A stretch of 39,558 nt of DNA, from positions 1 to 39,558 of the forward strand of contig JBNGIO010006455.1 in the NCBI GenBank assembly GCA_049999805.1, written 5' to 3'. Below, piece after piece: positions 1 through 8,388 of the stretch. The translations under genes and the position numbers were made by a program. The notes beneath the pieces were generated by a model that did no database searches, had not been told where the DNA came from, and was given only the letters and a program-made list of their open reading frames with translations. Numbering within the stretch: the stretch's first letter is position 1; each line of letters opens with the position of its first letter. This DNA is from Folioceros fuciformis (taxonomy: Eukaryota > Anthocerotophyta > Anthocerotopsida > Anthocerotales).

Positions 1-2865
1 TGCATATTAGCTAAGCAGAAAGAATCACCTTTCCCTAATGCACCTGCACAAAGAGCCACACAAGTGCTTGAGTTAGTCCATGCTGACATATCAGGAAAGA
101 TCCATTCCCCATCACTGGGTGGATCCCAATATTTTTTCACATTGACAGACGACTACAGCAGGTATACATGGACCTTTCCTATGCGCCTGAAAAATGAAAC
201 CTTTGAGTTTTTCAAGGACTGGCTTCAAACTGCACAAAGGCAATCTGGAATGCTGGTCAAAACTCTAAGGACTGACAATGGCACGGAGTTCATAAACTCA
301 TCTTTCGACAGCCTACTTCAGGAGCATGGGATCCTCAGGCAGCTTACGGTCCCCTACACACCCCAACAAAACGGTGTGTCAGAGCGCAAAAATCAGACTT
401 TGCTTGGGATGACAAGAAGCATGCTGATTTGGGCTGGTTTACCTCAAGGTTACTGGGCGGAGGCTGTGGTAACAGCCACCTATATCCTCAACAGGGTCCT
501 GACAAGTTCAGTCCCTCACAAGACACCTTATGAAGTTTTCTGGCGCAGGAAACCATCTCTACTACATCTTCGTGTTTTTGGATCACGGGCATTTGCCTAT
601 ATATCTGTTGAGAAAAGACGAAAGCTTGACCCTCGAGCACAAGGACTACGTTTTGTCGGCTACAGCGAACGGACTAAGGCCTATAAGTTGTACAACCCCA
701 AAACTGGATCTATGATCTTAGCTCGAAGTGTCACTTTTCTTGAGCCCCATGCCCCTGCTTCACAAGAGACGGCAGAACATTCAGATCAGTATATGACTGA
801 TAAATTAGACCTGGATGTTCTGGAGAACGAGGGGGCTGCCTCTACTTACCCCCTTGATGACATGGACTCTGAAATTGCTGACCCAGTGGAGGATTTTACA
901 GATGAGTCCGCTGAGTCTCCTACTGCCGATGATCAACCACCTGTTGCACTTGATGTGCCACACCCTGATGTCAATAATGCTGATCATGACAACAACCTGA
1001 ATGTGCAGCCTGACCTGGATGATGTACTTGAGATTAATGATCTCTCTGTTGATGAGGGGGATGCTGTCCCCATCCCAGATTATGAGGGGGACATACCCGC
1101 ACCTCATGCACCTCAAGACATTGAGGAATCCCGTGATGACGAGCCCGTGCTTAGACGTTCTACACGTCACAGGCCACCTCCTGACCAATGGGCAGAGCCC
1201 CGATATGAATCCATTGACTTCCGAAAAACCTCTCTAGCGCAAGTTGTTGCCTTGGCTACTGCTAGCTCTGAAATTCCAGATGAGCCTACCACCTTACAGC
1301 AGGCCTTTACTGGCCCACAGAGTGCACAGTGGAAGGCTGCAGTGGAGGATGAGTACCAGTCCCTCATCAAAAATCAGACCTGGGTACTTGTAGACCTCCC
1401 ACCTGGAAGAAAGGCAATCAGCTGTAAGTGGGTTTTTAAACTTAAGCTTAATGCACAAGGACAAGTGGCCAGATACAAAGCAAGGCTCGTGGCTCGCGGG
1501 TTTACCCAAGTTGAAGGTCTCGATTACCAAGAGACCTTCTCTCCTGTCGTTCGCACTCAGTCCATAAGAATCCTTTTTGCATATGCTGCCGAATTTGATC
1601 TGGACCTACAGCAAATGGACGTTTGCACAGCATTCTTGTATGGTGCCCTCGAAGAAGAATTGTACATGTTGCAGCCTGAGGCCTATGAGGACAAACAGCA
1701 CCCGAACAAGGTGTTAAAACTTCTCAAATGTATCTACGGTTTAAAACAAAGTGGGCGCGTTTGGTATATAACGATGCACTTGTACCTGATTAGCATCAAC
1801 TTCGTCCAAAATGCTGCTGACAGCAATGTGTATAAGCTCACACAAGGAGCGTCTGTTGTCATCTTGGCACTTTATGTGGACGATGTTATATTTGCCACAA
1901 ACGATCAAACGCTGTTAGCAAGTGTCAAGGCCAAACTCAGCAGTAAATTTGACATGAAGGACATAGGAGAGCTTAAATTCTGTCTAGGAATCCAATTGCT
2001 TCGTGTGAGGAAAGAAGGGCTACTGTTTATCCATCAGTATAAGTACATAAAAGAGATACTCAGAAAGTTCAACCTTGACGAGGCCAGGCCAGCTACCACT
2101 CCCTTTGCTGCTGGTACAAAGCTGATTAGGGATCAGTGCCCCCAATCACAAGCTGAGAAAAAGGACATGCAGGATGTACCTTACAGGCATGCTGTTGGAT
2201 CCTTGATATTCGTCGCAAATTGGACTCGCCCTGACATACAGTATGCGGTTAGTACAGTTTCGCAATTTCTAGAAAATCCTGCTAGGGTTCACTGGGTAGC
2301 TGTTAAAAGGATCTTTCGTTATCTCAAAGGCACACACACCTATGGACTTATGTATAAGAGCACAGGCCAGAAACAACTTATCTTGCGAGGCTTCACGGAC
2401 GCTGACTGGGCATCAGACTCGGATGCACGTAGGAGTCTTTCTACATACTGTTACTTGTTGGGCTCAGCAGCTGTCACATGGAGCTGCAAAAAACAGGCAT
2501 CTGTTGCTCTAAGTTCCTCTGAGGCCGAGTATAAATCTCTAACTGAAGCAGCCAAAGAGGCTGAGTGGGAACGCAGCTTCCTCAATGACTTGGGGCAGCC
2601 GCAGGAGAAGCCAACACTTGTACTCTGCGATAACACCGCAGCCTTAGAGTTAGTGGAAAGTTTGAAATTTCATGCCAGGACTAAGCACATCGAGGTACAA
2701 CACCATTACATCCGCAACGTGGTACACAGAGGTGTCCTTAAATTGGGTTACGTACAGACAGATGAGAATACTGCCGATATCCTTACTAAAGGATTGCCCA
2801 AATATAAGCACTATTACCACATGGAAGGCATGGGACTGAAGGACTACTCAGCCTACTTCAAGTAG
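1..2865 (+). CDS. Copia pol polyprotein, 5'-truncated by window: integrase, RT, RNase H
   Basis: The frame is open from base 1, so the true start lies upstream; the GTG at 64 is not a real start. The first codons look like the end of the integrase HHCC zinc finger (CILAKQKESPFP). The integrase core follows with its catalytic triad: D in LVHADISG, D in LRTDNGTEF and E in QQNGVSERKN. A variable acidic linker spans about 780-1140. RT begins near 1330 (WVFKLKLNAQGQVARYKARLVARG region) and carries the YVDD catalytic box at about 1876. RNase H shows D in GFTDADWASD, E in SSSEAEYKSL and D in LCDNTAAL, then the KHIEVQHHYIR signature. The stop is TAG at 2863. In RT motif A the usual MDVKTAFL reads MDVCTAFL. 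No frame damage is seen; whether it is expressed cannot be told from sequence. Confidence 0.95.
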   Translation, partial: CILAKQKESPFPNAPAQRATQVLELVHADISGKIHSPSLGGSQYFFTLTDDYSRYTWTFPMRLKNETFEFFKDWLQTAQRQSGMLVKTLRTDNGTEFINSSFDSLLQEHGILRQLTVPYTPQQNGVSERKNQTLLGMTRSMLIWAGLPQGYWAEAVVTATYILNRVLTSSVPHKTPYEVFWRRKPSLLHLRVFGSRAFAYISVEKRRKLDPRAQGLRFVGYSERTKAYKLYNPKTGSMILARSVTFLEPHAPASQETAEHSDQYMTDKLDLDVLENEGAASTYPLDDMDSEIADPVEDFTDESAESPTADDQPPVALDVPHPDVNNADHDNNLNVQPDLDDVLEINDLSVDEGDAVPIPDYEGDIPAPHAPQDIEESRDDEPVLRRSTRHRPPPDQWAEPRYESIDFRKTSLAQVVALATASSEIPDEPTTLQQAFTGPQSAQWKAAVEDEYQSLIKNQTWVLVDLPPGRKAISCKWVFKLKLNAQGQVARYKARLVARGFTQVEGLDYQETFSPVVRTQSIRILFAYAAEFDLDLQQMDVCTAFLYGALEEELYMLQPEAYEDKQHPNKVLKLLKCIYGLKQSGRVWYITMHLYLISINFVQNAADSNVYKLTQGASVVILALYVDDVIFATNDQTLLASVKAKLSSKFDMKDIGELKFCLGIQLLRVRKEGLLFIHQYKYIKEILRKFNLDEARPATTPFAAGTKLIRDQCPQSQAEKKDMQDVPYRHAVGSLIFVANWTRPDIQYAVSTVSQFLENPARVHWVAVKRIFRYLKGTHTYGLMYKSTGQKQLILRGFTDADWASDSDARRSLSTYCYLLGSAAVTWSCKKQASVALSSSEAEYKSLTEAAKEAEWERSFLNDLGQPQEKPTLVLCDNTAALELVESLKFHARTKHIEVQHHYIRNVVHRGVLKLGYVQTDENTADILTKGLPKYKHYYHMEGMGLKDYSAYFK

Positions 2866-3085
2866 CAGTCTCTTATCTTGGTTGTTGATGGGGATGGCAG
2901 CCTCTTTTGTGTCTGCAGATATGTTCCATCCCTGGCAGCCAGATACTTGTGACTGCACAGCATAACACATTTAAAGGCGATATCAGTTCCCGTGAATTCT
3001 TACACACAGTCTGCAAAGCACAGGAGCAGGTGGATGAAGCTTACATGATTGATTAAATCACCTGACAGCCTGTGACTGGACAACC

Positions 3086-3463
3086 CTACACCTCATCCTT
3101 CAGCCTGCTGAGCATCTTTGCTACACCTTCTAGCTGATCCACCAGGCCCTGCATGTTTTCCTTGTCTTTAGCAGGTGTGGATGGGTTGACAGCGACCTCT
3201 TCCTCTGCCATTTTGCCCCAGACAAGTGTGATGTTCAGCTCAACGTGATACCCAGCGATGGTTGCGGACTGCCCGGTGTTGTAGCGGCTCTCCCACTCCC
3301 AGCCTCTGGCCACATCTTCCCGGGACGCCGGTCGTGTGGCAGAATCATAGCTTGCCCCACTCCTCATCCTCATTTTCAACTGTAACAGCAGGATCCACAG
3401 GCGTGTGACGACGAAGAGCGCGAGCTGGGCTTCTGCAGTGAGCACAGCGAGGTGAAGATCCAT
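3086..3463 (-). CDS. Antisense ORF between Copia pol and 3' LTR, unknown product
   Basis: This ORF runs opposite to pol in the ~780 bp between the pol stop and the polypurine tract. From the first in-frame ATG (3463) it encodes 125 residues; the frame stays open further upstream to 3625 but only with a TTG start. The N-terminal part is hydrophobic (LALFVVTRLWILLLQLKM), which could be one membrane segment. The last ~35 residues are charged and may form a short coiled coil (LVDQLEGVAKMLSRLKDEV). I recognise no family. Antisense ORFs in this position are known from several plant LTR elements, and captured host gene fragments also occur here. It could be a chance ORF; the length relative to local base composition only weakly favours coding. 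Confidence 0.35.
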   Translation of the reverse strand: MDLHLAVLTAEAQLALFVVTRLWILLLQLKMRMRSGASYDSATRPASREDVARGWEWESRYNTGQSATIAGYHVELNITLVWGKMAEEEVAVNPSTPAKDKENMQGLVDQLEGVAKMLSRLKDEV

Positions 3464-3643
3464 TCTTGTAGTGGCTGCATTGATTACAGAACGGAAGCTG
3501 GGTCGTCTACTCAACCACCGGATTATGCCCGAGAGTGCCCCAGCGCGAGAGACTGTTCCTCGTGTTTTCTTCCAGCTGCCTGGTTCTCGTGGACAGTCCT
3601 TCGTTTCCAAGGTTTCGTGCTTCAAGCTAACCGTGGCTAGTTT

Positions 3644-3652
3644 AAGAGGGGG
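3644..3652 (+). other. Polypurine tract (plus-strand primer)
   Basis: AAGAGGGGG lies immediately before the TG that opens the LTR, the expected position of the plus-strand priming site in LTR retrotransposons. Confidence 0.85.
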
Positions 3653-3823
3653 TGTTAGTGCAGAATGGTTAAACTTAACCCACGGTTAGGGATATATATA
3701 TAGTTTATATATAATTAGGGGTTGTCTAGTGAAAGGACATCTAGAAAGTATTTAAACATTTTTGTATTGCCATTATGGATTATTATTATTATTATTCCAA
3801 TTCTCGCTCACGCTCATCTTACA
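3653..3823 (+). repeat. 3' LTR of the Copia element, about 171 bp
   Basis: The LTR starts TGTTAG directly after the polypurine tract and is taken to end at CTTACA, giving the TG...CA ends with short imperfect inverted termini. Inside is an alternating TA run around 3690-3712 that could serve as TATA box, and a (TTA)n run at about 3779-3796. The 3' border is inferred because the 5' LTR is not in the window for comparison. The length is short but within the range for Copia elements. Confidence 0.75.
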
Positions 3824-5147
3824 TAAGCTTCACATGGACTGTTGTAGCTCTTCTACCTAGGTGCGTTTCCAACGAATTAGAGTGATTTTGAGGATCCGAC
3901 AATGGATCCTCTGGATCATATGGTGCGCTGTTTAGATCCAAAGACTCACAGAACCGAGCATCTTGTGCACGCAATTCCGCATCCAAAGTGCTATGCCTCC
4001 AACAATTACGTATGGTATGAGGACTCACAAATGAAGTCTAAGCTTTTACCAGCATAACCACTACTTGATATACATCGATAGTTGTAGCCGCATTGTCTAT
4101 GATCTAGTTGCATTGGTACGAAATCATCAACTTACGATACTGAGCCTTGAAAGAACAGATGATCCATTGGTCCAAAGGTTGATATACGCTTGTCACATTG
4201 GGTGGAAAGAAAACCACCTTTGTAACTTGCAATTGAGCTGCATTACTAAACCGATGCCCAAGACAATTATCCACTATAAGTAACACTCTAGTCCGCCCTA
4301 ATGCAACCATCCTCTGGTCAAAATCTAGCAAAAACTTCTCACATAGCTCTATTGTCATCCATGCCTTTTGGTTTACATACTAGATAATATTCAAATTCAC
4401 GGGATTTTGAACATTCCTGACAGAGAAAGCACGAGGCCTAAGATATCTGTTGATCACAAAAGGTGGCAACTTGCAAGATCCATCAACATTTGTTGTCAGT
4501 CCAATTGTCAATCAGTCCTTAAACTGCTTCCGTCTTGCAATACACATTGTTGCAAGTGTCTTGTTCGGCGGTGCTCTGAAGAAAAGACTAGTCTCATCCA
4601 TATTAAAACCATTTGCAGCTCCATAATCAAGACCTTGAAGTTGCAGCTCTCTAATAGCTACCTTCATTGCTTCTGTATTGTTAACACTCCCTGCCTTTCC
4701 ATGTCTGACAACTGATTTAAAATTATACCTTTTCTTCTAGTGAGCAACCCAACCTCTATGGTATGTCATTTTTGGTCTCTCATCTTTAGGAATCTTCTCG
4801 TGGAATTTGGAAGCCATCTCACAAAGCAAGTCATCTGAAATTATGGCACCTTGAGTTTGGATTGCAAGAGCCCAAACGTGTAGTGCGTGGTCAACGTGTG
4901 GGCATACGACTGGTCTATCCCTCATTTCTGCCATATTAGTTGTTAGACCAATGGCAAAGTCCAACCATTTGTCTTTGTTTTTCACAATCCTAGACAATCC
5001 ACTTTTAGAAGCTGCTATTGAAAACTTCTATGTTTTCCATCTAGTCAACTCCTGAAGTGTGCAAGACTATTGGACATAATATTCGCAAACCTCTTTCTTT
5101 TGTTGCTTTGTTAGGGTAGCAAGCTTGTGCAGCGGCTTGGGCGGCAT
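3819..5147 (-). pseudogene. Decayed pogo/Tigger-like (Tc1/mariner superfamily) transposase
   Basis: One minus-strand reading frame carries the whole transposase from an ATG at 5147 (MPPKPLHKLATL) to the LTR border. A CENP-B/Tc5-type helix-turn-helix DNA-binding part lies near 4900-4780 (ALHVWALAIQTQGAIISDD). The DDE domain follows: first Asp in GFNMDETSLFFRAPP (about 4620), second in LLIVDNCLGHRF (about 4270), third in SVYQPLDQWII (about 4170), a DD32D spacing. A C-terminal TIRNCWRH motif lies near 4010. The frame is broken by seven stops: TAG at 5069, 5030, 4739, 4382, 4106 and 4040, and TGA at 4514 (coordinates of first base on the minus strand). There is no frameshift. All three catalytic Asp residues survive. 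It is non-functional, and its 3' end coincides with the Copia LTR edge. Confidence 0.88.
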
Positions 5148-5598
5148 TGGTCCTACACGTTAAAGAGAATGGGTAAGGAACACATACAAAATATCTCACA
5201 GCAAGACAACAATTTAGAACACCATAACATAACTTACAACACCATAAGACAACTTACAACACCATAAGACAACTTGTACAATGAAACAACTTATGTACTA
5301 GGAACAATGCTTCTAATCACAAAGCATAGTGTACACATCTACTACATATATAGGCTCAATTTCGATGACAATCTCGATGACTGTTTATGTTTTATGATAT
5401 AATCTCGATAGCCTTTAACTTGACATAATCTCAATAACTCATGATTTAATCTCAATAAGATATTTTTTTATTTTTTTTTAAATATATATTTTTCCTTTTA
5501 CATATGTGTACTTACATTGAATGAGGTGTACTTATATTGTACTTATGTTTGGGAGACATGTTCCCATTTACAAATTAAAGGGGTTTCCATTTAAGCAT
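5148..5598. other. AT-rich flank without a gene; short ACACCATAAGACAACTT direct repeats
   Basis: This stretch lies beyond the 5' end of the pogo relic and could include its terminal region, but I could not identify terminal inverted repeats. At 5218-5280 a unit of about 20 bp resembling ACACCATAAGACAACTTACA is repeated three times with small changes. A poly-T/A low-complexity run sits at 5461-5500. No coding signal is seen. Confidence 0.6.
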
Positions 5599-5753
5599 GT
5601 AGCACATTCAAAGGAGTAAGCACATTCAAAGGAGTAAGCACATTCAAGGGAGTAAGCACATTCATTCAAGGGAGTAANNNNNNNNNNGGAGTAAGCACAT
5701 TCAAGGGAGTAAGCACATTCATTCAAGGGAGTAAGCACATTCAAGGGAGTAAG
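5599..5753 (+). repeat. Minisatellite (unit about GCACATTCAAGGGAGTAA) with an assembly gap
   Basis: About eight copies of an 18-base unit run head to tail; some carry a 4-base ATTC expansion (CATTCATTCAAGG). The first two copies read CAAAGGAG instead of CAAGGGAG. Ten Ns at 5678-5687 interrupt the array, so its true length is unknown and the assembler probably collapsed it. This is a simple tandem array without spacers, not a CRISPR. Confidence 0.9.
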
Positions 5754-5834
5754 CCGGGGCATTCCGGGTCCCAATAGTACGGCTGCTTCACTATTTCTTG
5801 GGCCGCCCCGTATGCTCTTGCTGAAGTAATGCCA

Positions 5835-5958
5835 TTGTGTGTAAGCTTGGTCCAAATCATTTTTTTGTGTTTGCTTTACAAGAAAGCAATCCTTCATGGC
5901 AGCTTGGTACAAAGAATCCTAGTGTGTTTGCTTTACGAAAAAGCAATACCTTCACAAC
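5835..5958 (+). repeat. Imperfect direct repeat, two copies of a GTGTTTGCTTTAC-AAAGCAAT block
   Basis: The block TGTGTTTGCTTTAC followed by an A-rich stretch and AAGCAAT occurs at about 5866-5891 and again at about 5922-5948. Each block contains an internal inverted match (TTGCTTT with AAAGCAA), so each could fold as a small hairpin. The function is unknown. Confidence 0.55.
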
Positions 5959-8388
5959 CGGCCGCACCTGGCCTTCCATCAACTTTGTAAAGAGCGCTCT
6001 AGGTACCTCGTCAAATCCGAAAATCTTCCCTCACAAGAGATAGATACTGGCCTTCTCTCGGCTTTAACTCACAAAGTGTGCTTCGTCCATCACAAACTTA
6101 GGCAACGGCACTGGAAAATATCTGGGCCATGCCAGCCAGGTGCTCATGTAACAAGGTGGTGCATTTTGGACCGGCTTGCTCCCTGGCATCGCCTTGCCTG
6201 CTTGACGCCCTACACATTGGTGGCCACAAGAACCAGTTGCTCGCCAGCACTCCCCGACTGGACGATCGCCAGGCAAGCCAGTGCAGCGATGCAAGTGGAG
6301 ATGGAGTCCCGGCACTCTTTGTGCCGCCCGATTGGCCGAACCTCTGACACACCAGTGGCCGCGACTGGCCCCGTCCACCCCAGAAGGAGCTAGCAAGCGC
6401 TATATTGAGATTCGCGACGGCGGACGCATGTCTGACACTTTTGTCACCTGGACACGAGCTCGGCGCAGGGATTGGATCCGCCTCATCTGTCGCACACTGC
6501 TCTCCGCAGATTGCAACGGCTCGCTCGTCGGCCTTCCACTATCACGTGACGTCACTCCTGCTAGGGTTCCGTCGCCATGTGTTCGCCAAGTCCGGCCTCC
6601 ATGGATGAATAACACAGTCTGATGCTCGCCGCACCACGCGGGCCAAGCCACGCTGTCTCTCGCACTGTGCGTGCTAGGGACACAGGATGGGCCCGAGTCG
6701 TGGAGCCTGGAGGTGTGGGAGAGGCGAATTTCTCACCCCCAGGCTGCCAGGCCCTAGGCCTAACTAAGCCCCAGCCACGCCTACACGTGACAACCATCAA
6801 CCGGGTGGCACATGCTTGTAATGCGTTGCATCGCACTCTGCACAGGCAGGCACCGTGTTGAATGTCGACGGCCATGTCCGCTGGCTGGACTGTGACGGAA
6901 GTTAATAGGTCATATTCTCTCCATGTCCGATGCCGCCCCTTTCTTTACTGTCGTTCGTGAATGGACCACCTACCGCATCCACACTTCCAGATGCGCAGGC
7001 CGGGCCAGCTGGGTGGCATGCCGATCGGGCCAAGGCAGCCACTGCCCAGACGACCACCACGCACCTGCCCCATCATGTGGACATACGGAGCGTTTCCTCC
7101 GATGCGCTCTCAAAGAAGGGTGTCAAGTGTCAAATCCGGGCTGCATCAACCGCGACAGTTTCTGGTTTTATCTTGCAATAGCAGCAATCGCCATCAGTGG
7201 GGAGTTGGAACCCGGGAGTGAGTGTCATCAACCTCACCTGGCCCCACAGTCGGCCCCAGGCATATTCGATCCAGGATGCCGATGCCCACAGCCCGCGGTG
7301 CACAGGACACTGACTTCGTCTACACCTCTTCCTGCAGGTATCACTGTGCCAGACAGACGTCACATCGGACCGAGCAGCAAATGAGACGAGGAGCAAACAC
7401 GGTGCACAAAGCTTGCATGTGCGCAAGAAGAGGCCATACATAACTGTGACACAGTAAGCTGATAACGGGAAGTGGGAGGGGGCTTGATTGCTCTGGCCGC
7501 GAGAGGCACTTGACTGGTCAGTTTATTCACACAGCCTGAAGGCTGAACTTTAGTACAAGCGCGTGCCGAGGGCGTATAGCTCCGGCATGCACTCCAATGG
7601 GCAGGCTTCGCAAATAATGCAAGGGGAAGAAAAGAATGAACTCGAGATTAAACACAAATAATCGGGGGAGAAGCACCTACTTCCAGGATGGCAATAGGAT
7701 CTATGCAAACGGTGTCATAGACATACCAGCGAACGCTATGGTATGATGTATCCAATTGTCGGCGCCAACAACAACACTTAAGCCGAAGAGAGGAGATATG
7801 CCTCGAGAAGACATGCTAAAGGAATGGGTGACGCACCCACATCCACCCGGCCTAAATCCTCTGCTTCGATGTGCTACTCACGTCTACGGCTGCGCCGGCC
7901 GACTGTGACTAGTCCAGCACCACAGACTCTGCTAGTCGGTGCGGGAGAGACGGAGAATCCACTGAATTGGCTTCCCATATACACTCAGTTTTACACAAAT
8001 CTGAAGGCTCCTCCGAATGATACCACTACACATCCCTCGAGAGCAAAAATAAAGAAATATTGCTGAGCGCAGGCTGAAAGACTACCCGAGCTCATTGAGT
8101 GCCAACTCCCTGTGCCAGGGACCAATGGTGTTCTTGCAAACTTGCTTGCTTATGAGCCATCCTTCCTGTCAACCAACCCAATTTGCCACCCAGTAGACAG
8201 GCATAAATCTGTACTCGGTTCTCATCCAGACTGGTGCATCTAGCTTTCACTCTCCTTGAGGAGATAATACCCAGCAGAAACTTGACGACCAAGCACCTTG
8301 AAATTGGCATCCTTAGATAAGATGCGCATACAAGATAGTACCCTTCCTCTTTGATCTCACGAGTCTGCTCACGGCAGCCTGAGATTTC
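5959..8388. other. No recognisable gene; GC-rich 6060-7440, then the 3' flank of CSLC
   Basis: Between 6060 and 7440 the DNA is GC-rich and carries many overlapping ORFs of 60-150 codons on both strands. None shows a family motif, and several are open in opposite directions over the same bases, which is what GC-rich non-coding sequence gives. It may be old repeat DNA. From about 7441 to 8388 composition becomes mixed; this probably contains the CSLC 3' UTR (transcribed toward lower coordinates). No polyadenylation site could be fixed. Confidence 0.5.

Larger units (their letters stand above)
1..3823 (+). mobile_element. Ty1/Copia LTR retrotransposon, 3' part (5' LTR and gag outside window)
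   Basis: The segment contains, in order, a truncated-by-window pol frame (integrase, reverse transcriptase, RNase H), about 780 bp of non-pol sequence with an antisense ORF, a polypurine tract and a short LTR. The order integrase before RT is diagnostic of Copia rather than Gypsy. The pol frame has no stop or frameshift, so the insertion looks fairly young. The target-site duplication cannot be tested because the 5' end is outside the window; the five bases just after the LTR (3824-3828) are the ones to match. Confidence 0.93.

Noticed and set aside
5599-5753. Regular short repeats that could suggest a CRISPR array
   Set aside because: Units are head to tail without unique spacers, in a plant nuclear context.
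6064-7443. Many 60-150 codon ORFs on both strands at 6.0-7.4 kb
   Set aside because: Mutually overlapping, no family resemblance, no splice-consistent model.
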